From: Clostridia bacterium
GTDB taxonomy: Bacteria; Bacillota; Clostridia; Christensenellales; Borkfalkiaceae
Assembly: GCA_028720205.1 (NCBI GenBank)
Contig: JAQYLE010000070.1
Location: 1 to 34,365, forward strand
Length of the DNA: 34,365 nucleotides
Direction of reading: 5' to 3'
Shown: positions 22,728 through 31,010 of the stretch, one piece after another
Position numbering within the stretch: position 1 is the first letter of the stretch
How the letters are laid out: each line of letters starts with the position of its first letter
The notes under the pieces: generated by a model
Database searches by the model: none
What the model saw: only the letters and a program-made list of their open reading frames with translations
What the model was told of the DNA's origin: nothing
Translations under genes and position numbers: made by a program

Positions 22728-23912
22728 ATGAAAAACGAAAGCGTCGCGATTTTCGATATACGGTCGTATACTCTTACCTTTCTCATCGGGGGCAGGGGAG
22801 TGAACGGCACGTTCGTCTATCGCGGAAGCGAAAGCGAAAATTACGACGGATACGGAACGGAAGGTTTTTTCGACGTTTCGTCGTTTACTTCTGCGGCGAC
22901 TCGCGTATTAAACCGTGTGCTGTCCTCGTACGAAGGAACGGTACGCAAAATTTACGTAACGGTGCCTTCGCCGTTTTTCACCGTGCGCACCAAGGGGCAG
23001 ACGCTCTCGTTCGAAAGGCGCAGAAAAATCACCGCGGCGGAAATCGAAGCGCTGTACGCCTCGGGGCTGAACGAACTTGCGCAAAGCGGCAGATTCGTAA
23101 AGCAATCGGCGATGTATTTTTCAATCGGCGATAACAGGCGGTATTTTTCCGCCGCCGATATCGTAGGAACGAAAACGTCCATGCTTTCGGGCGCGCTTTG
23201 TTACTATTTCGTCGGCGAAAGTTTTTACAGGCTGATACAGAAGTTGTTTGCCTGCGCGGGATTTACGCAGATAGAATATCTGCCGCAGGCGCTTTCGCAG
23301 TCCGCGTATCTGCTGCCCGCGAAAACGCGCGAAGGGTACGCGGCGCTTCTGGATATCGGTTACGTTTCTTCCGCCATAGCCGTGGCGTACGGCGGCGGAA
23401 TCGTCCATCAGGAAAGTTTCGATTGCGGCGCGGGGCAGATACTGGCGGCGCTCATGCAGGAATTCGGCATTGAGTTTTCCCGCGCGGAGGAAATGCTTGC
23501 CGCCGCCGATATTTCGGGCGGCGCGGTACAAAAAAACGCGCTCTGGCGCGACGCAGACGGCAACGCCTATCCCGTGCAGCGCGTCAACGACGTCATCAAA
23601 TGCGCGTTGGACGAGTTATGCGAAAAGACCGACGATTTTTTTCAGCGCTATTACGGCGCGAAAAAAATCGCGGGCGATTCCGGCAATCCCCTGTATTTAA
23701 CCGGCGAGGGGTTACAGGAAGTGAAAGGGCTCGCCGAGCATGTGGAACGCCGGCTGTGCCGCGTTACGCAGACGGTATTTCCGGAGATTCCCTATTACGA
23801 TAAACCCACGTATTCCTCGCGTATATCCGCGCTGCAAAGCGCTTTGGAAGATACGGAAAGCAAAGCGGGAATACGGAAATTTTTTAATATATTCGGAGGA
23901 AACAGAACATGA
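22728..23912 (+). CDS. ftsA: Divergent FtsA-like actin-fold division protein (394 aa)
   Basis: Would tether FtsZ to the membrane and recruit the divisome. Position directly before ftsZ, length, an FtsA-type order of segments and a C-terminal amphipathic helix (KAGIRKFFNIFGGNR) like the FtsA membrane-targeting sequence support the call. The nucleotide-site motifs are degraded. The phosphate-1 loop reads VAIFDIRSYTLTF without the usual glycine, phosphate-2 reads LLDIGYVSSAIAV instead of DxGGxT, and the adenosine motif is YLTGEGLQ rather than TGGG. The protein may not bind or hydrolyse ATP as E. coli or Thermotoga FtsA do (inference). Its stop overlaps the ftsZ start as ATGA. A PilM-like member of the same superfamily is a less likely alternative. 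Confidence 0.75.
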   Translation: MKNESVAIFDIRSYTLTFLIGGRGVNGTFVYRGSESENYDGYGTEGFFDVSSFTSAATRVLNRVLSSYEGTVRKIYVTVPSPFFTVRTKGQTLSFERRRKITAAEIEALYASGLNELAQSGRFVKQSAMYFSIGDNRRYFSAADIVGTKTSMLSGALCYYFVGESFYRLIQKLFACAGFTQIEYLPQALSQSAYLLPAKTREGYAALLDIGYVSSAIAVAYGGGIVHQESFDCGAGQILAALMQEFGIEFSRAEEMLAAADISGGAVQKNALWRDADGNAYPVQRVNDVIKCALDELCEKTDDFFQRYYGAKKIAGDSGNPLYLTGEGLQEVKGLAEHVERRLCRVTQTVFPEIPYYDKPTYSSRISALQSALEDTESKAGIRKFFNIFGGNRT

Positions 23913-25414
23913 CGGAAGATTTTTATACTTACGACGAAACGGAGGAGCGCGAACTTACGCAAACGTCCGTTCCTTTGGAAGAGGAAGCGCAGGACGGGCA
24001 GTTCGGCGTAGCCAAAATCAAAGTAATCGGCGTAGGCGGCGCGGGCGGAAACGCCGTCAACCGTTTAATCGAATCGGGTTTGAAAGCCGCGGAATATTAC
24101 GTAGTCAACACCGATAATCAGGTGCTGGCTCGTTCGCTGGCGCAAAACCGTATACAAATCGGCGTAAAACTTACCAAAGGCTTAGGCGCGGGCGCCGATC
24201 CCACGGTGGGGAAACTTTCCGCAGAGGAAAACAAAGATCAGATTCAGCAAATCTTAAAAGGCACCGATTTGCTCTTTATCACCGCGGGCATGGGCGGGGG
24301 GACGGGAACGGGCGCGTCGCCCGTCATCGCAAAACTCGCGCGGGAGATGAAAATACTCACCGTGGCGGTGGTAACGCTGCCCTTCTCGTTCGAAGGCAAG
24401 AAAAAAATGGATTACGCCCTTGCGGGGGTGGAAGAACTGCGGAAATACGTGGACTCCATCATCGTTATTCCCAACGACAAGTTGCGCGGCGTGGTGAAAC
24501 AGGGCACGTCCTTCCCCGAAGCGCTGAAAGTGGCGGACGAAGTGCTTCGTCAGGGTATACGCGGCATTGCGGAACTCATCGTTAATCCTTCGCTGATCAA
24601 CCTCGATTTCGCCGACGTCCGCACCACGCTGAAAGACCGCGGCGTAGCGCATATGGGCATCGGCATCGCCAAAGGCGAAAAACGCATAGCCGACGCCGTG
24701 CGTTGCGCGATTTGTTCGCCTCTTTTAAACACCACCATCGAAGGCGCGAGTTCCGTGATTTTAAACGTGGTGGGCGGCAACGATTTAACGCTTGACGAAG
24801 TATGTCAGGCGGCAGAACTCGTTAAAGGCGTCATCGATTATTCGGCAAACGTGATTTTCGGCGCGTGTATCGAAGAGAGTATGTCCGACGAGGTGGAAGT
24901 GGTGATTATCGCCACGGGCTTCCCTTCGGGCGGACAATCGATTACCGGCACGAACGATATGCAGTCGGCGGCGCAACGCGCCGCGGCGCTCTCCGATAAA
25001 ATCGACCGCGCTTTCGGCTATACTCCTTCGCAGGAAGCGGCGGCCGCGCAAAACGCGCAAAGCGGTTACGCCCCGCAGAACGGCGGATTCGCACGGCAAC
25101 AGGCGCAGAGCGTACCTCCCGCGCCCGCGCCCGGACAGAACGCATTTTACGCCGATTTCGCGGAGTCGCAGAATAATACGCGGAATACGCAAGGGCAGTA
25201 CGTCGCGCAAAACGGCGCGCAGAGGTATTACGGCGCGCAGCAACCCGTAAACGGTTACGGCATGCCGCAGAACGCGCCGTATCCCGCCGCGGAACAGCGC
25301 GATTTCGAACCGGATACGCCGATAGAAGCGCCGACGGGCGAACCGGCGCCCGAAAAGAAACGCCGCCCGAAATTCGTCGATTTCTTCATGAAGAAAAATT
25401 CCGATAAAAAATAA
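23909..25414 (+). CDS. ftsZ: Cell division GTPase FtsZ (501 aa)
   Basis: Tubulin-like GTPase forming the Z-ring. IKVIGVGGAGGNAVNRL (37-53), the GTP-binding GGGTGTGA (129-136), NTDNQVL and the T7-loop region NPSLINLDFADVRT are all present. About 35 residues precede the core. After the core a Gln/Ala/Asn/Tyr-rich disordered linker of roughly 120 residues runs from about 355. The extreme C-terminus, KKRRPKFVDFFMKKNSDKK, is basic and lacks a recognisable DIPxFLRxR peptide, the usual FtsA/SepF/ZipA docking site. This may reflect adaptation to the divergent FtsA next door. GGAGG lies 9 nt before the ATG, which overlaps the ftsA-like stop. A terminator follows. Confidence 0.97.
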   Translation: MTEDFYTYDETEERELTQTSVPLEEEAQDGQFGVAKIKVIGVGGAGGNAVNRLIESGLKAAEYYVVNTDNQVLARSLAQNRIQIGVKLTKGLGAGADPTVGKLSAEENKDQIQQILKGTDLLFITAGMGGGTGTGASPVIAKLAREMKILTVAVVTLPFSFEGKKKMDYALAGVEELRKYVDSIIVIPNDKLRGVVKQGTSFPEALKVADEVLRQGIRGIAELIVNPSLINLDFADVRTTLKDRGVAHMGIGIAKGEKRIADAVRCAICSPLLNTTIEGASSVILNVVGGNDLTLDEVCQAAELVKGVIDYSANVIFGACIEESMSDEVEVVIIATGFPSGGQSITGTNDMQSAAQRAAALSDKIDRAFGYTPSQEAAAAQNAQSGYAPQNGGFARQQAQSVPPAPAPGQNAFYADFAESQNNTRNTQGQYVAQNGAQRYYGAQQPVNGYGMPQNAPYPAAEQRDFEPDTPIEAPTGEPAPEKKRRPKFVDFFMKKNSDKK

Positions 25415-25452
25415 GTCGTAAAAACGTACCACGCGCGGAGAAAACGCGCATA

Positions 25453-25482
25453 AACCGCCGCGCAAAAAAGCGCGGCGGTTTT
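25453..25482 (+). terminator. Intrinsic terminator after ftsZ
   Basis: An 11-bp stem, AACCGCCGCGC with GCGCGGCGGTT, closes a loop of six A; the final TT of the stem continues into TT. It ends the ftsA-ftsZ transcription unit 40 nt after ftsZ. Confidence 0.88.
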
Positions 25483-25537
25483 GCGTCGGTCGTATAAATC
25501 GCGCGTATCAGCGATAATAAGCGGATAAAAGCGCGGT

Positions 25538-25804
25538 TTATTCCGCCGCGTTTGCCCGGCGGTACGCGCCGAGAACGGTTTCCTGTATCAGCGTTCTCGT
25601 CTCCGGATCCAACGGATGAGCAACGTCTTTAAACGAACCGTCCGCGGCTTTTTTGCCGGGCATAATCACGAATAAACCGTTTTTTCCGTCGATCACTTTA
25701 ATTTCGTGAACGACAAAACACGAATCTATCGTTATCGAAGCAATCGCCCGTACCTTGCTATCCGTTTCAAGAACTTTAACTCTAACGTCCGTAATATTTA
25801 TCAT
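25538..25804 (-). CDS. spoVG: SpoVG family RNA/DNA-binding regulator (88 aa)
   Basis: Small regulator that in Bacillus affects septum formation and in several Gram-positives binds nucleic acids. The core VRAIASITIDSCFVVHEIKVIDGKNGLFVIMP is strongly family-like, followed by the DVAHPLDPETR segment. Length matches. I start at the ATG at 25804, because GAGGTG lies 6 nt upstream and the in-frame GTG three codons earlier is part of that ribosome site. The gene points against ftsZ and away from murC, an inverted insertion in an otherwise forward division region. Its promoter (25834-25862) is of the vegetative type; I see no sigma-H-like sequence. Confidence 0.95.
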   Translation of the reverse strand: MINITDVRVKVLETDSKVRAIASITIDSCFVVHEIKVIDGKNGLFVIMPGKKAADGSFKDVAHPLDPETRTLIQETVLGAYRRANAAE

Positions 25805-25833
25805 AAGCGGCACCTCTATCGAACTTTTCTATT

Positions 25834-25862
25834 ATTTTATCATTTTTTATGAATAAAATCAA
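25834..25862 (-). promoter_or_regulatory. Promoter of spoVG
   Basis: TTGATT (25862-25857), 17 bp, TAAAAT (25839-25834) on the minus strand, with an extended TG (TGATAAAAT). It is 29 nt before the spoVG ATG. Confidence 0.7.
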
Positions 25863-25940
25863 TCGTTTTAAAGGGAAATTTCAGGTTTAATTAAAAAAAA
25901 CGTTATAAAGAACGACCGATTCCGCATAGAATAAGGCGAT

Positions 25941-27311
25941 ATGCGTGAACTAAAAAATTATCGGGCGACAAAATTTTATTTTTTAGGCGTAGGCGGCGCG
26001 TCGATGAGCGCGCTGGCAAAATACGTTTTGTCTGCGGGCGGCGAAGTGGTGGGGTACGACGCGTCGCGCTCGTCGAGAACGGACGAATTGCAAAGCAAAG
26101 GCGTAAAAATTTATTTTTCGCAAGAGGTTACCGACGAGGAAAAAGCCGCAATCAACAGTGCGGACGAAATCGTATGCACTTCGGCGATTACCGCGGGAAA
26201 TTTGCGATACGACGAATGTCTGGCGCAGGGGAAAAAAATAGTGCCGCGCGGCGAATTTTTAGCAAAAACGTCGGGCGCGTTCCGCGATACGATAGCGGTG
26301 GCGGGGAGTCACGGAAAAACCACCTGCACGTGTATGTGCGCGCATATTTTTTACGCCGCGAACGAGCCGTTCGCGATGCACGCGGGGGGCGAAGATCTGC
26401 TTTTTTCAAATTATTTTGAAACGGGTAAAAAATTTTTTATAACCGAGGCTTGCGAATACAAAAAAAATTTATTGAAATTATCGCCTTCTCTTTCCGTATT
26501 GCTCAACGCCGATCGCGATCACATGGAGTGTTACGGCGGCGAAGAAGAACTGATCGGCGCGTTCAGTCGTTATTGTAATGCGGGCAAACGCGCGCTGGTG
26601 TGTGCGGACGACGAAAAAATAACGCCGCAACGCTTTCCGTATCCCTCTTTCGGCATCGAAAACAAAAACGCGTATTATAAGGCGAACTCTCTTGAAAGCG
26701 ACGGGGAGAGATATTCTTTCGACTTTTGCGAAAACAATCGTCCGCTCTGCCGCGTGAAATTGCGCGTGGCGGGCAGAGTAAACGTATACAACGCTCTGGC
26801 GGCGGGAGCGGCGGCAAGAACGTTCGGGCTGAGCGCGGAGTCCGTCGCGGCGGGACTGAACGCCTTTTCGGGCGTGAAACGCAGATTCGAAAAAGTAGGC
26901 GAAAAAAACGGCGCGGCGTATATATGCGATTACGCGCATCATCCCAGGGAAATTGCCGCCGCGTTGAACACGGCGGAAAAACTCACGAAAAACAGGTTGT
27001 ACGTAATATTTCAGCCGCATACGTATTCGCGCACGGAAACGCTTTTTTCCGAATTCGTCCGTTCTCTTTCTCTTGCCCGTAATTTGCTGATTTTTAAAGA
27101 ATACGCCGCGCGCGAACGATATAACGAACACGGCAGCGCAAAACGATTGGCGCAATGCGTCGGGGGCGCGGCGTACGCGCAGACGCAGGAAGAAATCGAA
27201 CAATGGATAGCCGGGCGTGCCCGCGCGGGCGATACCGTGCTTTTTCTGGGCGCGGGCGATATTTACGAGCGCGCGAAAAGCATGGTTGCGGAAGCGCATA
27301 ACGGGCGATAA
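25941..27311 (+). CDS. murC: UDP-N-acetylmuramate: L-alanine ligase (456 aa)
   Basis: Adds L-Ala to UDP-MurNAc with ATP, the first stem-peptide step. The Rossmann motif GVGGASMSALA, ATP loop AGSHGKTTC, NADRDHMECYGG, RVNVYNALAAGA, DYAHHPREI and FQPHTYSRT are the family hallmarks in the right order. Some positions are unusual: ASMS for the common IGMS, and ADRDH for EPDH. An AAGG ribosome site precedes the ATG. It is displaced from the murD-ftsW-murA block and stands alone after spoVG. A clear promoter was not found. A GC hairpin at 27342-27364 after the gene lacks a T-run and is only a weak terminator candidate. Confidence 0.95.
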   Translation: MRELKNYRATKFYFLGVGGASMSALAKYVLSAGGEVVGYDASRSSRTDELQSKGVKIYFSQEVTDEEKAAINSADEIVCTSAITAGNLRYDECLAQGKKIVPRGEFLAKTSGAFRDTIAVAGSHGKTTCTCMCAHIFYAANEPFAMHAGGEDLLFSNYFETGKKFFITEACEYKKNLLKLSPSLSVLLNADRDHMECYGGEEELIGAFSRYCNAGKRALVCADDEKITPQRFPYPSFGIENKNAYYKANSLESDGERYSFDFCENNRPLCRVKLRVAGRVNVYNALAAGAAARTFGLSAESVAAGLNAFSGVKRRFEKVGEKNGAAYICDYAHHPREIAAALNTAEKLTKNRLYVIFQPHTYSRTETLFSEFVRSLSLARNLLIFKEYAARERYNEHGSAKRLAQCVGGAAYAQTQEEIEQWIAGRARAGDTVLFLGAGDIYERAKSMVAEAHNGR

Positions 27312-27452
27312 AGCGATAAAAAACATAAATAAAAAACGTAAAGGCGGCGCGCAGAACGCCGCTTAAAACGAGATAGCGATAAGCGAACGCGCCGCGCGGT
27401 ACGGGCGCGCGACGAATAGTAATAAAATTCCTCGATTTCCGCGTTTAAATCC

Positions 27453-27481
27453 TTGATTAAAGCAAAAAAAAATGTTATAAT
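27453..27481 (+). promoter_or_regulatory. Promoter of ftsK/spoIIIE
   Basis: TTGATT (27453-27458), 17 bp, TATAAT (27476-27481). It is 34 nt before the proposed TTG start. Confidence 0.8.
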
Positions 27482-27501
27482 ATACAAGGTTATACCATGT
27501 T

Positions 27502-27510
27502 GGGAGGTGA
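27502..27510 (+). promoter_or_regulatory. Ribosome site that fixes the ftsK start at TTG
   Basis: GGGAGGTGA is a near-perfect Shine-Dalgarno, with its GGAGG core 7 nt before TTG 27515. The in-frame ATG at 27497 lies before this site and has none of its own. Confidence 0.75.
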
Positions 27511-27514
27511 AACC

Positions 27515-30500
27515 TTGAAAGAGGAAAACGGCAACACGGGGAAAAATACGGAAGAACAAACGTCGGATAAAAAGAAAAGCAACGAAAACGCATTGGTTAC
27601 CAAAGAGAGCCTCGGCGCGGTGGGCGCGTTATTTTCCGCGCTTGCTTTTTTAATTCTTATCACCCGTTCGCTTATCTTCGGCGACGTCGGCGTCGCCGTT
27701 AATTCTTTTCTTCTCGGCATATTCGGATACGGAGCGTATGCGTTCGTACCCGCGTTTTTTCTTGTTTCCGTTGCCGCTTTTATCGGTAAAAGACTCATCA
27801 GAAACAGGTCGGCGGCGTTGTGTATTTTTCTCTCGCTGTTTACCGCATTGCTTATCGTGCACGGCGCGGTTACCGCCTCGTGGGAGCGGTCCGGTTATTT
27901 TTCCGCCTGTTTCACCGTTGCCGAAGGCGGCGTAAAAACCTGTTCGCCCGCCGGCTGGCTGGGCGGACTTGTCGTAGGCGCGTTGTTTTCGGTAGCGGGA
28001 ACGGCGGGCGCTTTCGTACTGCTGTCTCTGGCGTTGCTGTTCTTTGCGGCGCTTTCGGTAAAAGCCGTTACGGGTAAATCTCTTTTCGGCGCGTTGTTCA
28101 AACGGCTGCGTGCGGAAAATACCGCTCGTAAACAAAACGAAAAAACACAGAAGTCGCAGGGCGGAGCGCGCCCGCAATCTTCGGAAGGCGACGGGCGTTA
28201 CGCCGCAAGCGGCGAAAACGGCGCTCGCGTATCCAACGTCGCATACCCCGATAATAACGCCGCGGAATATAACGATTCATACGGCGGGGGCGCGTACGGT
28301 TCAGGCGAATCCCTCGGGTATGAAAAACGCAACGAATACGGTTTTCCTGCGGAAAACGTGCGAATGCGCCCAGCGGTTTCTTTATCGAAAGACGCGCCGC
28401 AAAGCGCGGATATGCGCGCTGCCCGCGCGCCCTCTTCGTTTTCTCCGTTCGGTTCGACCTCTTATAACGATAACGGGCAGGTAAACGCCCCGGCGCGGCA
28501 AAACGCGGCGCCGTACGACGGCGCGGACGTGCCCGGCGGCAGAGATCTTTTATATTCCGACGACGCGATCGAAAGGTTCAGGAACAATCTGATTTTCGAT
28601 CCGAATTCCAAATTCAACCGCAGAAATTCAGCGGCGAACCAACCGATAAACCAGGCGGCGGAACGGCGGGTTTCGCCCGTGCCGCCCGTTTCGCGTTCCG
28701 CATCGGAATCTTCCTCGTCCGTTCGCGGCGTAGGGAGCGCCGCTTCATTCGGCACGTCGTATACCGATTATTATGCCGATTCCGTAAACGGCGCAAACGG
28801 GCAGAACAGAGTGGTTTCGGCGGGCAACGGCGCGGAAGCAAACGCCTGCGGCGCTAATACGCCGAATGCGGGATATTCGCGCGAAGTATCCGATTTTGCC
28901 CGGGAATCGGCTGCCGAAAACGCGGCGGTATCTCCCGCGGACGACGACGGTATTTTTCGCAAAGCGGCGACGCCGCGCGGTTACGAAGATGCCTCGGGCG
29001 TATTTTCAAACGACGATTTTAACCGCGGAGAGGCGGCAAGCGACGGCGCGGATTTCACCGATTCGTTGCGCGGCGGTAACGATAGAGGAAACGACGCGGG
29101 AATCGATAGGGAAAACGACGTAAGCGAAGAATACGGCGGCGTATCACGCGGCGATACGGGGCGCGATTTTTCACGGGAAAGCGCTTTTCGCTCCGAAGAG
29201 TTCGGCGCGCGGCGCGAAAACGACGATTTAACCATTTTCGACGACGAAGATGAATTTCTCCGCGGTGCGGAAGAGGATTTTTCGCGCGGAAGAGGAACGG
29301 AAGAAGGCGTAACGCGCGGCGAAAACGGCGCGGACGAAAACAGGAACGTCGGCTTTGCTTCGCGTGATTTTTCTTCACGGGACTATCCCTCGCGGGATAC
29401 GGCGCGCGCGCCGCAATCCGTTCAGCCTCCCCGGCCGCAGCAGCCCCGACCTCGCCGTCCGTATCGTGCCGCGCCGCTCGATTTCTTCGATTGTACCGAT
29501 ACCCGTCCCGATCAGAACGCGACGGAGATAGAGGAAAACAAGCGTACGATATTAGATACGCTGGAAGCGTTTAAAGTACCCGACGCGTCGATTGCTTCGG
29601 TAACGTGCGGACCTACGGTAACGCGGTATAACGTGGCTGTGCCCAGAAACATATCCCCCAAAAAGGTAGTAGCGCTCGATCAGCCCATCGCGATGAATCT
29701 GCACGCGAAAAACGGCGTAAACATCGCGCCGAATTTTGAAGACGGCACCATCAGCGTGGAAGTACCCAACCGCAAGCGGCAGACGGTAACGCTGGGGTGC
29801 ATGATCGCTTCGGAGGAATTTATCAATTCCAAGCCGAACGCGCTTGTGTTTGCCATGGGCAAAAACGTAGGGAATAAAAAGGAATACGGCGACATACGAA
29901 AAATGACGCATATACTCGTAGCGGGAACTTCCGGTTCGGGCAAAACGGCGTTTTTGCATTCCATTATCATCTCGCTGATCATGAAATATTCGCCCGCCGA
30001 TTTAAGGCTGATTTTAATCGACCCGAAAAAGACGGAATTCGTAGTATACGAAGGTTTGCCGCACCTTGTCATCAACGAAGTGCTTTCCGATACGAATAAG
30101 GTGATACAAAGCCTGAACTGGGCGATTGCCGAAATGGAAAGAAGATACGATCTGTTCAGCAAAAAGAGCCGTGCGGGCACTTACGTAATCGATATCGACG
30201 AATACAACGCCAACCTTTCCGAAGGCGAGGAGAAACTGCCTAAAATCGTGATTATCGCCGACGAGGTTGCGGCGATGATGCAGGACGCGAAAAAGGACAT
30301 GGAAGACAGAATCCAGAATCTCACGCAGAAATCGCGCGCGACGGGCATACACGTAATTTTAGCCACGCAGCGTCCTTCCACCGACGTCATCACGGGCGTC
30401 ATCAAGAGCAATTTAAAAACGCGTATCGCGCTGTCGGTTGCGCAGGAAATCGATTCGCGCGTAATATTGGACGAATCGGGCGCGCAGAATCTGTTAGGTC

Positions 30501-30925
30501 AGGGCGATCTTCTGTATTCCACCGAGGGCACGAAAACGCCCGTCCGGTTGCAGGCGCCGTTTATCAGTTCCGAAAAAGCGCAGGAAGTCATACGCTACAT
30601 CAAAGAAAATAACGACTGCTACTTTAACGAAGAAGCCGCCGCGTATATCGATAAACCCAAGTCGTCTTACGGAGCCTCCGGCGCGGACGGCGAAGAGGAC
30701 GACCAGGTGGATTACGTTTACGTAGAAGCGTTGCGTAACGTAATTTTAAGCGGCAGCGCTTCTATTTCGCTTGTGCAGCGCAAGTGTTCCGTGGGGTATA
30801 ATAAGGCGGGCAAAATCATCGAATGGATGGAAGACCAGGGCTATATTTCCGCTTTCGACGGCGCGAAGGCAAGAAAAGTGCTGATTACGCCCGAACAGTT
30901 CGAAGAAAAGTACGGACCGCTGTAA
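27515..30925 (+). CDS. ftsK: DNA translocase FtsK/SpoIIIE (about 1136 aa)
   Basis: Membrane-anchored hexameric ATPase that pumps chromosomal DNA through the closing septum. An N-terminal domain with about four membrane segments (residues about 30-190) is followed by a very long low-complexity linker (about 195-650) rich in Asn, Gly, Ala, Ser, Arg and Asp. The motor follows: Walker A AGTSGSGKT near 805, then LILIDPKKTEF, Walker B IVIIADEVAAMM and ATQRPSTDVITG. The C-terminal winged-helix gamma domain, which reads polarity sequences, is about 1065-1136 (QRKCSVGYNKAGKIIEWME). Usual members are about 750-900 aa, and the linker accounts for the difference. I choose TTG 27515 over ATG 27497 because of the ribosome site. 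The FtsK and SpoIIIE roles cannot be separated here. Confidence 0.95.
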   Translation: MKEENGNTGKNTEEQTSDKKKSNENALVTKESLGAVGALFSALAFLILITRSLIFGDVGVAVNSFLLGIFGYGAYAFVPAFFLVSVAAFIGKRLIRNRSAALCIFLSLFTALLIVHGAVTASWERSGYFSACFTVAEGGVKTCSPAGWLGGLVVGALFSVAGTAGAFVLLSLALLFFAALSVKAVTGKSLFGALFKRLRAENTARKQNEKTQKSQGGARPQSSEGDGRYAASGENGARVSNVAYPDNNAAEYNDSYGGGAYGSGESLGYEKRNEYGFPAENVRMRPAVSLSKDAPQSADMRAARAPSSFSPFGSTSYNDNGQVNAPARQNAAPYDGADVPGGRDLLYSDDAIERFRNNLIFDPNSKFNRRNSAANQPINQAAERRVSPVPPVSRSASESSSSVRGVGSAASFGTSYTDYYADSVNGANGQNRVVSAGNGAEANACGANTPNAGYSREVSDFARESAAENAAVSPADDDGIFRKAATPRGYEDASGVFSNDDFNRGEAASDGADFTDSLRGGNDRGNDAGIDRENDVSEEYGGVSRGDTGRDFSRESAFRSEEFGARRENDDLTIFDDEDEFLRGAEEDFSRGRGTEEGVTRGENGADENRNVGFASRDFSSRDYPSRDTARAPQSVQPPRPQQPRPRRPYRAAPLDFFDCTDTRPDQNATEIEENKRTILDTLEAFKVPDASIASVTCGPTVTRYNVAVPRNISPKKVVALDQPIAMNLHAKNGVNIAPNFEDGTISVEVPNRKRQTVTLGCMIASEEFINSKPNALVFAMGKNVGNKKEYGDIRKMTHILVAGTSGSGKTAFLHSIIISLIMKYSPADLRLILIDPKKTEFVVYEGLPHLVINEVLSDTNKVIQSLNWAIAEMERRYDLFSKKSRAGTYVIDIDEYNANLSEGEEKLPKIVIIADEVAAMMQDAKKDMEDRIQNLTQKSRATGIHVILATQRPSTDVITGVIKSNLKTRIALSVAQEIDSRVILDESGAQNLLGQGDLLYSTEGTKTPVRLQAPFISSEKAQEVIRYIKENNDCYFNEEAAAYIDKPKSSYGASGADGEEDDQVDYVYVEALRNVILSGSASISLVQRKCSVGYNKAGKIIEWMEDQGYISAFDGAKARKVLITPEQFEEKYGPL

Positions 30926-31010
30926 AAGCGCGCCGATAGGCGTAACGGCGCTACTCAAGGGAAATTAATACTATAAAAAACAAGACGTAGTAACAATCAG
31001 AGGATAAAGA

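Noticed and set aside
25453..25482. Bidirectional terminator also serving spoVG
   Set aside because: On the minus strand the stem is followed by TATGCGCG without a T-run.
27342..27364. Terminator after murC
   Set aside because: A GC hairpin exists but is followed by TTAAAACG rather than a T-run, so it is only mentioned with murC.
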